Shown here in pieces: positions 38,902-49,514 of a stretch of DNA of 64,000 nt. The notes beneath the pieces are model-generated. The model was not told where the DNA came from and made no database searches. It was given only the letters and a program-made list of their open reading frames with translations. Where the stretch lies: NCBI RefSeq assembly GCF_000344155.1, contig NZ_BAOQ01000001.1, positions 140,552-204,551 of the forward strand. Reading direction: 5' to 3'. The position numbers and the translations under genes are program-made. The DNA comes from Gordonia paraffinivorans NBRC 108238. GTDB taxonomy: Bacteria > Actinomycetota > Actinomycetes > Mycobacteriales > Mycobacteriaceae. The number at the start of each line of letters is the position of its first letter. The first letter of the stretch is position 1.

Positions 38902-38956
38902 GTTCGCCTTCTTGACCGCACACCGGCCCACCCCGGCGCACGGTTAAGGTGGTCAC

Positions 38957-39820
38957 ATGCCAGTTCGCAGTGCCCTCACGCCAGGTACCCCGACGCCGAT
39001 CCGGACCGTCCCCGACCACATCGAGCGTCCGGAGTACGCGTGGAAGCCGACGGTCAACGAGGGACACGAGCCGTGGGTGCAGACCCCGGAGACCATCGAG
39101 AAGATGCGGATCGCGGGCAAGATCGCGGCGAACGCTCTCGTCGAGGCCGGCAAGGCGGTCGCGCCGGGCGTGACGACCGACGAACTGGACCGGATCGCCC
39201 ACGAGTACATGATCGATCACGGTGCCTACCCGTCGACCCTGGGCTACAAGGACTTCCCGAAGTCCTGCTGCACCTCGCTCAACGAGGTGATCTGCCACGG
39301 CATCCCGGACTCGACCGTCATCCAGGACGGCGACATCGTCAACATCGACGTCACGGCCTACATCCACGGCGTCCACGGCGACACCAATGCGACCTTCCTC
39401 GCCGGTGACGTCGACCAGGAGGTCCGAGATCTCGTCGAGCGCACCCGCATCGCGACCGAGCGCGGCATCAAGGCGGTCAAGCCCGGACGCGAGCTCAACG
39501 TCATCGGCCGCGTCATCGAGTCCTACGCGAACCGCTTCGGCTACAGCGTGGTTCGCGACTTCACCGGCCACGGCATCGGCGAGACCTTCCACAACGGCCT
39601 CGTCGTGCTGCATTACGACCAGCCGAATGTCGACACCGTCATCGAGCCGGGCATGGTGTTCACGATCGAGCCCATGATCAACCTCGGCGGCCTGGCGTGG
39701 GAGATGTGGGACGACGGCTGGACCGTGGTGACCGCCGACCGCAAGTGGTCGGCGCAGTTCGAGCACACCCTCGTCGTCACCGAGGACGGCGCGGAGATCC
39801 TCACCCTGCCCGACGAGTGA
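38957..39820 (+). CDS. map: Methionine aminopeptidase
   Basis: Removes the initiator methionine. It has 287 residues: an N-terminal extension of about 35 residues with a proline-rich stretch (class Ic type), then the pita-bread fold with metal-ligand region [32 protein letters not shown] (shown by [16 protein letters not shown]), [10 protein letters not shown] and [16 protein letters not shown] (38945-38950) stands six bases before the ATG, a leaderless signature. The stop overlaps cobQ (GTGA). Confidence 0.96.
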   Translation: MPVRSALTPGTPTPIRTVPDHIERPEYAWKPTVNEGHEPWVQTPETIEKMRIAGKIAANALVEAGKAVAPGVTTDELDRIAHEYMIDHGAYPSTLGYKDFPKSCCTSLNEVICHGIPDSTVIQDGDIVNIDVTAYIHGVHGDTNATFLAGDVDQEVRDLVERTRIATERGIKAVKPGRELNVIGRVIESYANRFGYSVVRDFTGHGIGETFHNGLVVLHYDQPNVDTVIEPGMVFTIEPMINLGGLAWEMWDDGWTVVTADRKWSAQFEHTLVVTEDGAEILTLPDE

Positions 39821-41391
39821 CCCCGCGCGGGGAGACCGGTCCGACGGGCGGCGCGCTGCTGGTCGGCGGAACCAGCAGCGACGCGGGCAAGAGCCTGGTC
39901 GTGGCCGGACTGTGCCGCGCGCTCGCCAGGTCCGGGGTGCGGGTGGCGCCGTTCAAGGCGCAGAACATGTCCAACAACTCCGTCGTCACCCCCGACGGCG
40001 GGGAGATCGGCCGAGCCCAGGCGTTGCAGGCGTTCGCATGCGGGCTCGAACCGTCGACGCGCTTCAATCCGGTCCTGCTGAAGCCAGGCAGCGACCGGCG
40101 CTCCCACGTCGTGTTGCGGGGGCAGCCCGCCGGGGACGTCGGCGCCCGCGACTACGTCGCCTGGCGGTCGCGGCTGCGTCGCGTCGTCGTCGAGGAACTC
40201 GACTCGTTGCGTCGCGACTTCGACGTGGTCATCTGCGAGGGCGCCGGATCTGTCGCCGAGATCAACCTCCGCGACGGCGACATCGCCAACATGGGCCTCG
40301 CGCAGGCCGCGCGGCTGCCGGTGCTGCTCGTCACCGACATCGACCGGGGCGGGTCCCTGGCCCACCTGTTCGGGACGACCGCGGTCCTCGGCGACGAGGA
40401 CCAGGCGCTCATCGCGGGGTTCGTGATCAACAAGTTCCGCGGCGACCGGTCGATCCTCGAACCCGGACTGGAACAGCTCCGCGGGCTCACCGGCCGCCCG
40501 ACCCTGGGCGTGATCCCGTACTCCGACGAGTTGTGGCTCGACGCCGAGGACTCCCTCGCCGCCCCGGTCGGGCGCCGCATCGGTCCGCGCTCGGACTCCG
40601 GCGCCGGCGGGGCGGGCCGGTTGCGCGTCGCCGCGATCCGCCTGCCGCGCATCTCCAACTCCACCGACGTCGAGGCCCTGGCGTGCGAACCCGGCGTCGA
40701 CGTGACGTGGGTCGACGACCCGGGCAGCGTCGCGGCCGCGGACCTCGTCGTGCTGCCCGGCACCCGTGCGACCGTGGCCGACCTCGCGTGGTTGCGCGAG
40801 CGGGGCCTCGCCGCGGCCTTGACCGCACGCGCGGAACGGGGAGGTCCGGTCGTCGCCGTCTGCGGGGGCTTCCAGATGCTGGCCCGCGCCATCGACGACC
40901 CGGTGGAGTCCGGGCGCGGCCGCGTCGACGGTCTCGGCCTGTTCGACCTGACGATCGAGTTCGGCGCCGACAAGACCTTGCGCCAGGCGACCGGCACCGG
41001 ACCCGGGGGAGAGGCCATCCACGGTTACGAGATCCACCACGGGCGTGTCGGGGAGTCGGCGGAGGACACCTGGATCACCGACGACGAGCTCGGCGGCGAG
41101 GGCGCCCGGCGCGGCCCGGTGCGCGGCACGCACTGGCACGGGCTACTCGCCTGCGACGAGTTCCGGCGCTCCCTGCTCGCCGAGGTGGCGGCCGAGTCGG
41201 GCCGCTCCGACTTCGTCGTCGCCCCCGATACCGACTTCGCCGCGGCGCGTCGTCGCCAGGTCGACCTGATGGCCGACCTCGTCGAGACACACCTCGACCT
41301 CGACGCTGTGACCGACCTCATCGCCCATGGTCCGACGTTTTCGACCTCGCTGATCCGCCACCATCTGGAGCCCTACCGGCCCCGTGCGTAG
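39817..41391 (+). CDS. cobQ: Cobyric acid synthase
   Basis: Amidates cobyrinic acid a,c-diamide side chains b, d, e and g during cobalamin synthesis. It has 524 residues: an ATP-binding AIR/dethiobiotin-synthetase-like domain ([33 protein letters not shown]) and a type I glutaminase domain with nucleophile Cys in [13 protein letters not shown] and catalytic His in the IHGYEIHHG and GTHWHGLL segments. The GTG start overlaps the map stop, so it is transcribed with a housekeeping gene. Confidence 0.95.
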   Translation: MTPRGETGPTGGALLVGGTSSDAGKSLVVAGLCRALARSGVRVAPFKAQNMSNNSVVTPDGGEIGRAQALQAFACGLEPSTRFNPVLLKPGSDRRSHVVLRGQPAGDVGARDYVAWRSRLRRVVVEELDSLRRDFDVVICEGAGSVAEINLRDGDIANMGLAQAARLPVLLVTDIDRGGSLAHLFGTTAVLGDEDQALIAGFVINKFRGDRSILEPGLEQLRGLTGRPTLGVIPYSDELWLDAEDSLAAPVGRRIGPRSDSGAGGAGRLRVAAIRLPRISNSTDVEALACEPGVDVTWVDDPGSVAAADLVVLPGTRATVADLAWLRERGLAAALTARAERGGPVVAVCGGFQMLARAIDDPVESGRGRVDGLGLFDLTIEFGADKTLRQATGTGPGGEAIHGYEIHHGRVGESAEDTWITDDELGGEGARRGPVRGTHWHGLLACDEFRRSLLAEVAAESGRSDFVVAPDTDFAAARRRQVDLMADLVETHLDLDAVTDLIAHGPTFSTSLIRHHLEPYRPRA

Positions 41392-41407
41392 GCGCTATCG
41401 TGGCCAG

Positions 41408-42232
41408 ATGACAGAAGAACAGCGTCAGGTGACCGTCGACGGCCTCACCTTCGACGTCCGGATCTCCGGCCCGGAGCGCGGACCCTGGGTCCTGCTGCTC
41501 CACGGATTCCCGGTCAACGGGACCTGCTACGACGCCGTCCTCCCGCGCCTGCACGAGTCCGGGCTGCGCACGGTGGTGCTCGACCAGCGCGGCTACAGCC
41601 CCGGCGCCCGCCCGCCGGGCGTCGAGGACTACCACCTCGACCACCTCGTCTCCGACGCGATCGGCGTGCTCGACGAGCTCGGCATCGCCTACGCGATCCT
41701 CGTCGGGCACGACTGGGGCGGCATCCTCGCCTGGCACCTCGCCGGCAAGTACCCCGACCGGTTCACCGGCCTCGTGGTCGCGAGCACCGGCCACCCGTCG
41801 GCGATGCGCGACGCGCTCGCGGCCAGTGACCAACGCGAAAGGTCCTCCTACATCAAGGATTTCATCGCCGAGGGTGCCGAGGAGAGGCTGTTGGCCGACG
41901 ACGGCGCCGTGCTGAGGAAGGCGGGTGTGACCGCCGAGGAGCTCGCACCGCTGCGCGAGCCGGGCGCACTGACCGCGGCGCTGAACTGGTATCGCGCCAA
42001 CTTCGCCGGCGACATCAAGGCGACGATGGCGTGCCCGCCGGTGGAGATCCCGACGACCCTGGTGTGGAGCGATTCCGACCCTGCTCTCGGCCGCGAGCAG
42101 GCCGAGGCGAGCGGGCGGTACGCCTACTCCGACTTCCGGTTCTGCGTGCTCTCCGGGGTCGACCACTGGATCCCGCAGAAGGCGCCCGCCGCGCTCGCCA
42201 GCGAGATCGCGCTGCGTTCGACGATCTTCTGA
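41408..42232 (+). CDS. Alpha/beta hydrolase, epoxide-hydrolase-like
   Basis: A 274-residue soluble alpha/beta hydrolase. The nucleophile is Asp102 in VGHDWGGILA, as in epoxide hydrolases and dehalogenases; HGFP provides the oxyanion region, and the catalytic His is probably in SGVDHWIPQ. TATCGT (41396-41401) stands six bases before the ATG, indicating a leaderless mRNA. The substrate is not predictable. It converges on mtr with 7 bp between stops. Confidence 0.87.
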   Translation: MTEEQRQVTVDGLTFDVRISGPERGPWVLLLHGFPVNGTCYDAVLPRLHESGLRTVVLDQRGYSPGARPPGVEDYHLDHLVSDAIGVLDELGIAYAILVGHDWGGILAWHLAGKYPDRFTGLVVASTGHPSAMRDALAASDQRERSSYIKDFIAEGAEERLLADDGAVLRKAGVTAEELAPLREPGALTAALNWYRANFAGDIKATMACPPVEIPTTLVWSDSDPALGREQAEASGRYAYSDFRFCVLSGVDHWIPQKAPAALASEIALRSTIF

Positions 42233-42239
42233 CGGTCGG

Positions 42240-43649
42240 TCAGATCTCCAGTCCCAGCAGCGCGTTCTCCAGGACCTCGGGCATCGCCGGGTGGATCCAG
42301 TACTGGCCGCGTGCGACCTCGAGGGCGGTCTGGCCGAAGGACATCGCCTGGATGACCGGCTGGATCACCGTCGGCGCCTGCGGTCCGATGATGTGCGTGC
42401 CGAGGATCCGGCCGGTGCCGCGCTCGGCGATGACCTTGCAGAAGCCGGTGGTGTCCTCCATCGCCCAGCCGTAGGCGACGTCGCCGTAGGCCTGGACCTT
42501 CACCGTGATGTCGTGGCCGGCCGTGCGGGCCTCGTCCTCGGTCAGGCCGACCGACGCGATCTGCGGGTGGGTGAACACCGCGGCAGGCACGAACCGGTGG
42601 TCGAAGGCGACGAGATCGTCGGCGTCCCAGCCCTTCAGGAGGTTCGCCTGCACCACGCGCTCCTCGTGGTTGGCGACGTGCTTGAGCTGGTACGGCGAGC
42701 TGACGTCGCCGAGGGTCCACACGCCGCGCGCCGCGGTCCGCCCGTGCTCGTCGCACCGCACCCGGCCCTCGTCGTCGAGTTCGACGCCGACCGAGGACAG
42801 GTTCAGCCGGTCGCCGTTCGGCTTGCGGCCGGTCGCGACGAGCAGCACGTCGGCGTCGAGCTGCGACCTGCTTCCGTCCCTGCCGGTGAGGTGCAGGCGC
42901 ACGCCGCCGCCGGGGAGGTTCTCCGCGGCCTCGATCCCGGTTTCGAGATGGACGTCCCACTTGTCGCAGGCGATCTGGGTGAACCGGTTGGAGATGTCGG
43001 CGTCCTGCTTGCGCAGCAGCGCGGGACCGCGCGCGATGATCGACACCTGCGACCCCAGGGCGCCGAAGACGTGCGCGAATTCGGCTGCGATGTAACCGCT
43101 TCCGACGATGACCAGCCGCTCGGGCAGCTGCGGCAGGCGCATCACGTCGTCGTTGGTGTGATAGCGGACGCCCGATTCGGCGATCACCGGCGGGATGACC
43201 GCCCGTGAACCGGCCGCGAGGACCACCTCGTGGGCGAGAACCGTTGCGCCGTCGGCGGTCACGAGGCGGTAGCGGCCCTCGTCGTCGGTGCCGTCGAACT
43301 CGACGTGCGAGCTGTACACGGTGACGTTGTCGCACCGGTCGACGCGATACTCCTTGCCGCCCTGCGAGATCGGATCGATCCGGCCGAACACGCGCTCGAC
43401 GATGCCGGGCCAGTCCACCGACTCGATCCTCGCGTTGACCCCGAGACGCGCGCCGTGCGCGGCGATCTCGGCGACCTCCGCGGCGTAGACGAACATCTTG
43501 GTGGGGATGCAGCCGACGTTCAGGCAGGTGCCGCCGTAGGCGCCCTCCTCGAAGATGGCGATCGAGGTGTCGGCGAACCGGTCGTCGGGGATCGAGTTGC
43601 CGCTGCCGGAACCGATGATGGCCAGGTCCACGACCTGCGTGGCGGTCAT
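42240..43649 (-). CDS. mtr: Mycothione reductase
   Basis: NADPH- and FAD-dependent enzyme that keeps mycothiol reduced, specific to actinobacteria. It has 469 residues: FAD motif [10 protein letters not shown], the redox disulfide Cys42-Cys47 in [14 protein letters not shown], an NADPH motif [15 protein letters not shown], and the C-terminal dimerisation motif with catalytic [11 protein letters not shown]. Its ATG overlaps the stop of the upstream hydrolase (ATGA), so the two are coupled. Confidence 0.95.
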   Translation of the reverse strand: MTATQVVDLAIIGSGSGNSIPDDRFADTSIAIFEEGAYGGTCLNVGCIPTKMFVYAAEVAEIAAHGARLGVNARIESVDWPGIVERVFGRIDPISQGGKEYRVDRCDNVTVYSSHVEFDGTDDEGRYRLVTADGATVLAHEVVLAAGSRAVIPPVIAESGVRYHTNDDVMRLPQLPERLVIVGSGYIAAEFAHVFGALGSQVSIIARGPALLRKQDADISNRFTQIACDKWDVHLETGIEAAENLPGGGVRLHLTGRDGSRSQLDADVLLVATGRKPNGDRLNLSSVGVELDDEGRVRCDEHGRTAARGVWTLGDVSSPYQLKHVANHEERVVQANLLKGWDADDLVAFDHRFVPAAVFTHPQIASVGLTEDEARTAGHDITVKVQAYGDVAYGWAMEDTTGFCKVIAERGTGRILGTHIIGPQAPTVIQPVIQAMSFGQTALEVARGQYWIHPAMPEVLENALLGLEI

Positions 43650-44695
43650 AGTGCGTTCTCTTCTCTGTTCGGGGTGGGGGCGTCGAGCACCTGGTTCATC
43701 CAGGCGTCGACCTCGTCGTAGGCGTGCTCGCGGGCGGGGCGGATCGAGAGGAACACGTCATGGCGTGCGTCGGGGATGGGCACGACGCTGACCCGGCCGC
43801 CCAGGCAGCCGCTCCAGCGTGCGATCTGCGTGACGTCGAGAACCACGTCGGCCCGGTCGGTGGACGTCGAGTAGGTCTTGGCGAAATGCGACTTGTCCGA
43901 GCGCAACACGAGCGCGGGCACGCCGATGTCGATGCCGCGGTGGAGGCGGCGCTGTGCGGTGCGCACGGCGTCGAGGAAACCGAAGGTCACCGGGAATCCG
44001 CCGAGCGGTTTGAGCTCGAGGTCGTAGGTCCACTCGCCGTTCGCGCTCGAGTGCAGGCTCTCTCCGTAGGCCGAGGACAGCTCCTTGGGGACGACGCGCT
44101 TGGGCGTCACCGCCGCGACGGCCTTGATGAACATGGACACGGGGAAGGTGCGCAACACCGGGTCGCCCTGCAGGTCGAACCACGGGGAGTTCAGCAGCAG
44201 TCCCTCGACGCGACGATGCCGGGCGGGGTCCTCAGAGCGCAGGCGGTCCAGCCACAACGCGGTGACGAGGCCGCCGGTGGAATGTCCGGCGACCACGATC
44301 CGGGTGTCGTGGCCGACCTCGGCGGCGATGACGTCGAGCGCGAGGCCGAGTTCCTCGTCGTAGCGCGCGAGGTCGGTGGTGAAGTGCGGGGTGTGGTGCG
44401 CCTCGCGCGACCGGCCGCATTTCCGCAGGTCGATGGCGTAGAACGCGTAGCCGCGGTCGGTGAAGAAGTCGGCCAGCGGTTCGTGGAAGAAGTAGTCGGT
44501 GAAGCCGTGCACGTAGAGCACTGCGCCGGTCACCGGCTGCGGGCTCGCGATCCGTTCACCGGCCTCGGCGCGCCGGACCAGCGTCGCGGTGACGGGGGAT
44601 TCGCCGTCGGGGTCGGGTCCCAGGGGGATGGTGCGGAGTTGGTAGTGGTCGAGGAAGCAGTCGGGCCTCCAGTCGGCACCTGCGGATACGCTCAC
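43646..44695 (-). CDS. Serine aminopeptidase S33 / lysophospholipase-like hydrolase
   Basis: A 349-residue alpha/beta hydrolase of the monoacylglycerol-lipase type: oxyanion [10 protein letters not shown], nucleophile Ser in [15 protein letters not shown], acid Asp in the LRSDKSH region, and His in DARHDVFLS. The GTG at 44695 is chosen because TAAGCT stands seven bases before it; no signal peptide is seen there. It is translated just before mtr with a 4-base overlap and is divergent from mqo. The substrate is probably a lipid ester (inference). Confidence 0.85.
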   Translation of the reverse strand: MSVSAGADWRPDCFLDHYQLRTIPLGPDPDGESPVTATLVRRAEAGERIASPQPVTGAVLYVHGFTDYFFHEPLADFFTDRGYAFYAIDLRKCGRSREAHHTPHFTTDLARYDEELGLALDVIAAEVGHDTRIVVAGHSTGGLVTALWLDRLRSEDPARHRRVEGLLLNSPWFDLQGDPVLRTFPVSMFIKAVAAVTPKRVVPKELSSAYGESLHSSANGEWTYDLELKPLGGFPVTFGFLDAVRTAQRRLHRGIDIGVPALVLRSDKSHFAKTYSTSTDRADVVLDVTQIARWSGCLGGRVSVVPIPDARHDVFLSIRPAREHAYDEVDAWMNQVLDAPTPNREENAL

Positions 44696-44847
44696 CCCTG
44701 CCAGCTTAATGACCTGCTCGCCGGGCCCGGCCCCTGCCGCGAAGTGTCGCCGATACCACAATTGAGCAGGTCGATTCTGTTTAAAGACGTGACATGCTGG
44801 ACAATGGCCCTAAACAAGTTCGTCGATCAGCTCGAAGTGGAGTCCAG

Positions 44848-46371
44848 GTGTCGAAAACGGTGATCAAGACCGACGTGGCGTTGGTGGGTGCGGGCATCAT
44901 GAGTGCCACCCTGGGGGCGCTGCTCCGTCAGCTCCAGCCCGATTGGTCGATCAGCCTGTTCGAGCGGCTGGACGCGGCCGCCGCCGAGTCCAGCGACCCC
45001 TGGAACAATGCGGGCACCGGACACTCGGCGCTGTGTGAGCTCAACTACACGCCCCAGACCGCCGACGGCGACGTCGACATCACCAAGGCGCTCAACATCA
45101 ACGAGCAGTTCCAGGTGTCGCGCCAGTTCTGGGCCCACGCGGTCGACAACGGCATCCTCGGCGACCCCACCGAGTTCATCAACCCCATCCCGCACGTGTC
45201 CTTCGTCCACGGCGAGGACAGCGTCAAGTACCTGCGCAAGCGCTACGACAAGCTGGCACCCCAGACCCTCTTCGAGGGTATGGAGTTCATCGACGACCCG
45301 GCCGAGTTCGCCACGCGACTCCCGCTGATGTCCGACGGCCGCGATTTCGACGATCCGGTCGCGCTGAACTGGTTCGACCAGGGCACCGACGTCGACTTCG
45401 GTGCGCTCACCCAGCAGTTGCTCAACTACGTCAGCGCCGGCGCCGACATTTACTTCGGTCACTCGGTGACCAACCTCTCCAAGCAGTCCGACGGCAGCTG
45501 GATCGTCAAGATCCGCAACAACCGCACCGGCGAGAAGCGACAGGTCCACGCGAAGTTCGTCTTCGTCGGTGCCGGCGGCGGTGCGCTGCACCTGCTGCAG
45601 AAGTCGGGCATCTCCGAGGCCAAGGGCTTCGGCGGCTTCCCGGTGTCCGGTGAGTTCTTCCGCTGCACCAACCCCGACCTGATCGACCGCCACTCGGCCA
45701 AGGTGTACGGCCAGGCCGCCGTCGGCGCGCCGCCCATGTCGGTGCCGCACCTCGACACCCGCGTGATCAACCACAACAAGGGCCTGCTGTTCGGCCCGTA
45801 CGCCGGCTGGTCGCCCAAGTTCCTCAAGACCGGCAAGATCACCGACCTGCCGACGTCGATCAAGCCAGGCAACCTGCTGCCGATGCTGTCGATCGCGCCG
45901 CAGGAGTTCGGCCTGCTGAAGTACCTGATCGGCGAGCTCGCCGCGTCGCCGGCCGACCGCGTCAGGACCCTCTCGGAGTTCGTGCCCCGCGCCACCGGCG
46001 GAGACTGGGAGCTGATCACCGCCGGTCAGCGCGTGCAGGTCATCCGCAAGACCGGCGTCGGCGGCAAGCTCGAGTTCGGCACCGCTGTGGTGGCCGCAGC
46101 CGACGGCACCATCTCGGGTCTGCTCGGCGCCTCGCCGGGCGCCTCGACCGCGGTACCGGCGATGCTGTCGGTGCTCGAGAAGTGTTTCCCGACCGAGTAC
46201 GCCGGCTGGTCGTCGAAGCTCTCGGAGATCATCCCGTCCTTCGGCAAGAAGCTCAGCGACGACCGCGACCTGTACCACCGCGTGTGGGACTGGACCAACA
46301 AGTCGCTGAAGCTGACCGGTCGCCACGCGGCGCCGGAGTCCGGCGAGCTTTCTCCCGCCACCGCGGGCTGA
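44848..46371 (+). CDS. mqo: Malate:quinone oxidoreductase
   Basis: Membrane-associated FAD enzyme that oxidises malate to oxaloacetate and reduces the quinone pool. It has 507 residues: FAD motif [35 protein letters not shown], and [18 protein letters not shown], each cited from the chain. GTG 44848 has GTGGAG upstream; an earlier in-frame ATG (44794) lies close to a GACAAT promoter-like element (44800-44805). A perfect 17-bp palindrome follows the stop. Confidence 0.95.
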   Translation: MSKTVIKTDVALVGAGIMSATLGALLRQLQPDWSISLFERLDAAAAESSDPWNNAGTGHSALCELNYTPQTADGDVDITKALNINEQFQVSRQFWAHAVDNGILGDPTEFINPIPHVSFVHGEDSVKYLRKRYDKLAPQTLFEGMEFIDDPAEFATRLPLMSDGRDFDDPVALNWFDQGTDVDFGALTQQLLNYVSAGADIYFGHSVTNLSKQSDGSWIVKIRNNRTGEKRQVHAKFVFVGAGGGALHLLQKSGISEAKGFGGFPVSGEFFRCTNPDLIDRHSAKVYGQAAVGAPPMSVPHLDTRVINHNKGLLFGPYAGWSPKFLKTGKITDLPTSIKPGNLLPMLSIAPQEFGLLKYLIGELAASPADRVRTLSEFVPRATGGDWELITAGQRVQVIRKTGVGGKLEFGTAVVAAADGTISGLLGASPGASTAVPAMLSVLEKCFPTEYAGWSSKLSEIIPSFGKKLSDDRDLYHRVWDWTNKSLKLTGRHAAPESGELSPATAG

Positions 46372-46376
46372 TGCCG

Positions 46377-46420
46377 ACAACAGAGGTCATGTGCTAACCA
46401 CGACACATGACCTCTGTTGT
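46377..46420. repeat. 17-bp perfect palindrome over the start of the acetyltransferase gene
   Basis: ACAACAGAGGTCATGTG (46377-46393) pairs perfectly with CACATGACCTCTGTTGT (46404-46420), with a 10-base loop. It begins five bases after the mqo stop, and its right arm contains the start codon (46407-46409) of the next gene. It can act as an mqo terminator, as an operator, or, in RNA, as a structure hiding the start codon. A TAACCA sits in the loop, six bases before the ATG. Confidence 0.75.
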
Positions 46421-46892
46421 TCACCGCAGTCCTTCGGCCGACATCGACGCGTCGACGCTGTACCGCATCCTGCGGTTACGCGTCGACGTCTTCGTCGTCG
46501 AGCAGGCGTGTCCATATCCCGAACTCGACGGCCGCGACCTGGAGCCGACGACCCGTCAGTTCTGGATCACCGAGAACGGTGAGCCGGACGGTCCGGTGGT
46601 GTCGACCCTGCGGCTCCTGGAGGAGCCGACGCCGGCTGCCGACGGCGGCCTGGTGTACCGGATGGGCCGGGCCTGCACCGCTCACGCCCACCGGGGGCGC
46701 GGCCTGCTGGCCGAACTGATGACCACCGCCCTGGCCGAGGTCGGCGACCGGCCCTGCCGGATCGAGGCCCAAGCCTACCTCACCGAGATGTACGGCAAGT
46801 TCGGGTTCGTCGCCGAGAGCGAGGAGTACCTCGAGGACGGCATCCCGCATGTGTCGATGATCCGTACCGCACGCGAGAACGCAGGAGAGTGA
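46407..46892 (+). CDS. ElaA-like GNAT acetyltransferase
   Basis: A 161-residue GNAT-fold protein. The N-terminal half has RLRVDVFVVEQACPYPELDG, the ElaA-type entry, and the acetyl-CoA loop [20 protein letters not shown] is clear. C-terminal IEAQAYLTEMYGKFGFV is family-typical. The start codon lies within the palindrome described above. Its stop overlaps the chelatase start (TGATG), which suggests coupling. The substrate is unknown. Confidence 0.87.
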   Translation: MTSVVHRSPSADIDASTLYRILRLRVDVFVVEQACPYPELDGRDLEPTTRQFWITENGEPDGPVVSTLRLLEEPTPAADGGLVYRMGRACTAHAHRGRGLLAELMTTALAEVGDRPCRIEAQAYLTEMYGKFGFVAESEEYLEDGIPHVSMIRTARENAGE

Positions 46893-48871
46893 TGACGTCC
46901 CCGCCAGACTACGTCCGATACCCGTTCAGCGCGGTGGTCGGGCAACAGCAACTCAAGCTCGCCCTGATCCTCTCGGCGATCTCGCCGGGCATCGGCGGGG
47001 TGCTGATCCGGGGCGAGAAGGGGACCGCCAAGTCGACGATCGTGCGCGGGCTCGGTCCGCTCATCGCAGACGAGGGGGATCGCTCCGGGTCGGGCCGCGT
47101 CGTGGAACTGCCGATCGGGGCCACCGAGGACCGGGTCATCGGCTCCCTCGACCTGACCTCGGTCCTTCGCGACGGGCGTGCCGAGTTCACTCCGGGGCTC
47201 CTCGCGCAGGCGCACCACGGCGTGCTCTACATCGACGAGGTGAACCTCCTCGCCGACCACCTTGTGGACGTGCTGCTCGACGCTGCCGCAAGCGGCCGGG
47301 TCACGATCGAGCGAGACGGCGTATCCCACACGCAGGAAGCCGATTTCGTCCTCGTGGGAACGATGAACCCGGAGGAGGGGGAGTTGCGGCCGCAGCTCCT
47401 CGACCGATTCGGTCTCGCGGTCGACGTCGCCGCCGGCAAGGATCTCGACGAGCGGGTCGAGGTCGTTCGGCGCCGCATGGCCTTCGACGCCGATCCCGCA
47501 GGTTTCGCCGATGCCTTCGCCGACGCGGAAAAGGAACTGACACAACGTATCCGGGCGGCCCGTGCCGCAGTCGGCGAGGTTTCCCTGCCGACTCGCGAAC
47601 TGCGCCGGATCGCCGGGGTCTGCGCTCATCTGGACGTCGACGGCCTCCGTGGCGACATCGTCGTCGCCCGGACCGCCGCCGCGCATGCGGCCTGGCGCGG
47701 CGCGGCCGAGGTCACCGAGGAGGACGTGCGCGCGGCCGTCGAACTCGCCCTGCCTCACCGGCGTCGTCGCAACCCGTTCGACGAGTCCGGACTGTCGGCC
47801 GACGAACTCGACGACGCCATGCGGTCGGGACAGGAGGCCGCCGGGCCGGTCCCGGACGACCCCGGACCAGACGACCCCGGACCAGACGACCCCGGACCCG
47901 ACGACCCCGGACCCGGCGACGGGCCGGGTGGCGAACCGGCCGGCGACGGACCGGAAGGGTCACAGGCGGACTCCTGGAGCGCTGCGCCCGACGGGGAGAC
48001 CGGCCGCGACGAGACCGGCCGCGACGAGACCGGCCGCAACGAGACCCGGGCACCGGCCGGACCCGCGTTCGGGACCGCGCGCGGCGCGGGCGCGCAGCGG
48101 ATGCGGGCCCTGGCGCTGGCCGGGGTGGGCGACGGCGACCCCGGCCGCCGGTCGAAGGCGCGCAGCCGTCGCGGACTCACCACCCGCGCCGTCGACTTCG
48201 AGGCCGGCCGGCCGGTGCACCTGTTCGCGACCGTGCTTGCCGCGGCCGGGAGAACCCGGCCGGTCGCCACGGACCCGTCACCGGTTCGCGTCCACACCGA
48301 CGATCTGCGTGCGGCCCAGCGCATCGGCCACGAGTCCAACCTCGTGGTCTTCGTCGTCGATCTCAGCGGTTCGATGACCGCGCGCCGCCGGCTGGCCGCC
48401 GTCGCCGACCTGTCCGTGGAGATGCTGCGGGACTCCTACACCCGCCGTGACCGCGTCGCCGTGGTCGTCGCCCGTGGCGGCACCGCGACCCTGGCCGTGC
48501 CGCCCACCAAGTCGGTCGACATCGCGGTGCGCCGTCTCGCCGAGGTGCGCACCGGCGGCCGTACCCCGCTCGCGGAGGGGCTGCTCCTCGCGGGCGAGGT
48601 GATCGAACGCCGACTGCGGGCCGAACCGCACCGGCGTCCGCTGCTGGTGGTGCTCACCGACGGACGCGCCACCGCCGGACGCGACGCCCCGGCGCGAGCC
48701 CGTGCCGCCGCCGCCTCCATCCGGCGTCGTGGCATCGAATCGGTCGTCGTCGACTGCGAACAGGGGCTGGTGCGCCTCGGACTCGCTGCCGAACTCGCCG
48801 GGCACCTGGGTGCGGGCGTGCTGACCATGGACGAGCTGACCGCCGGCGCCCTGAGCCGCGGTGCGGCCTGA
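46892..48871 (+). CDS. Fused chelatase (ChlI AAA+ plus ChlD-like VWA domain)
   Basis: A 659-residue magnesium/cobalt chelatase-like subunit. Residues 1-310 form the AAA+ ATPase (RGEKGTAKST Walker A, VLYIDEVNLL Walker B, MNPEEGELRPQLLDRFGL); about 315-400 is an acidic/Pro/Gly repetitive linker; the C-terminus is a VWA domain with MIDAS VDLSGSMTARR. Next to cobO and cobB it is most likely the I/D part of the aerobic cobaltochelatase for CobN, which is not in the window. ATG 46892 has GGAG at good spacing; GTG 46889 is possible. Confidence 0.92.
   Translation: MTSPPDYVRYPFSAVVGQQQLKLALILSAISPGIGGVLIRGEKGTAKSTIVRGLGPLIADEGDRSGSGRVVELPIGATEDRVIGSLDLTSVLRDGRAEFTPGLLAQAHHGVLYIDEVNLLADHLVDVLLDAAASGRVTIERDGVSHTQEADFVLVGTMNPEEGELRPQLLDRFGLAVDVAAGKDLDERVEVVRRRMAFDADPAGFADAFADAEKELTQRIRAARAAVGEVSLPTRELRRIAGVCAHLDVDGLRGDIVVARTAAAHAAWRGAAEVTEEDVRAAVELALPHRRRRNPFDESGLSADELDDAMRSGQEAAGPVPDDPGPDDPGPDDPGPDDPGPGDGPGGEPAGDGPEGSQADSWSAAPDGETGRDETGRDETGRNETRAPAGPAFGTARGAGAQRMRALALAGVGDGDPGRRSKARSRRGLTTRAVDFEAGRPVHLFATVLAAAGRTRPVATDPSPVRVHTDDLRAAQRIGHESNLVVFVVDLSGSMTARRRLAAVADLSVEMLRDSYTRRDRVAVVVARGGTATLAVPPTKSVDIAVRRLAEVRTGGRTPLAEGLLLAGEVIERRLRAEPHRRPLLVVLTDGRATAGRDAPARARAAAASIRRRGIESVVVDCEQGLVRLGLAAELAGHLGAGVLTMDELTAGALSRGAA
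47855..47914 (+). repeat. Four 15-bp tandem repeats in the chelatase linker
   Basis: Four units of GACGACCCCGGACCA (last base C in units three and four) encode DDPGP repeats in the linker between the AAA+ and VWA domains. Copy number likely varies among strains because the unit keeps the reading frame. Confidence 0.9.
48001..48045 (+). repeat. Three 15-bp tandem repeats in the chelatase linker
   Basis: Three units of CGGCCGCGACGAGAC (third with one change) encode GRDET repeats, 86 bp after the first repeat tract. These charged repeats keep the linker disordered and flexible. Confidence 0.9.
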
Positions 48872-48896
48872 CCACCCCTGACGAAGGAGAGACGAC

Positions 48897-49514
48897 GTGC
48901 CCCGCGGGGTTCCCGAATCGATACCCGACGACGGCCTGACCACCAGGCAGCGCCGCAACCAGCCGGTGCTGGCGGTCCACACCGGCGACGGCAAGGGCAA
49001 GTCGACCGCCGCGTTCGGCATGGCCATGCGCGCGTGGAACGCCGGCCTGCGGGTCGCGGTGTTCCAGTTCGTGAAGAGTGCCAAGTGGAAGGTCGGGGAG
49101 GAGTCGGCCCTGCTCGCCCTCGGCAAGGTGCACTCCGACACCGGCGCCGGCGGCCCGGTCGAGTGGCACAAGATGGGGCAGGGCTGGTCGTGGCTGCGCG
49201 CCAACACCGATCACGCCGACGACCACGCGGCGGCCGCCCGGGCCGGGTGGGCCGAGATAGCCCGTCGTCTCGAGTCACAGGAGCACGACTTCTACGTGCT
49301 CGACGAGTTCACCTATCCGCTGGACTGGGGTTGGGTCGACACCGCCGAGGTCGTCGACACGCTGTCGCGGCGGCCCGGGCGCCAGCACGTCGTCATCACC
49401 GGGCGGCGTGCGCCGCAGGCGCTCGTCGACGCCGCCGACCTCGTCACCGAGATGCGCAAGATCGCCCACCCGATGGATGCCGGGCGCAAGGGGCAGAAGG
49501 GCATCGAGTGGTGA
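48897..49514 (+). CDS. cobO: Cob(I)yrinic acid a,c-diamide adenosyltransferase
   Basis: Adds the 5'-deoxyadenosyl group to the corrin cobalt (CobA/CobO/BtuR family). It has 205 residues: P-loop HTGDGKGKSTAAFG, VFQFVKSAKWKVGE, LDEFTYPLDWGW and VITGRRAPQALVDAADLVTEMR (cited by RRAPQALVDAADL). AAGGAGAG precedes the GTG. Its stop overlaps cobB (GTGA). Confidence 0.96.
   Translation: MPRGVPESIPDDGLTTRQRRNQPVLAVHTGDGKGKSTAAFGMAMRAWNAGLRVAVFQFVKSAKWKVGEESALLALGKVHSDTGAGGPVEWHKMGQGWSWLRANTDHADDHAAAARAGWAEIARRLESQEHDFYVLDEFTYPLDWGWVDTAEVVDTLSRRPGRQHVVITGRRAPQALVDAADLVTEMRKIAHPMDAGRKGQKGIEW

Noticed and set aside
47855..48045. Possible CRISPR-like array in the chelatase gene
   Set aside because: Repeats are adjacent 15-bp in-frame units encoding DDPGP and GRDET, without spacers.
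46860..49514. Cobalamin riboswitch upstream of chelatase-cobO-cobB
   Set aside because: The genes overlap or abut by a few bases, leaving no room for a leader, and no B12-box-like sequence was seen.
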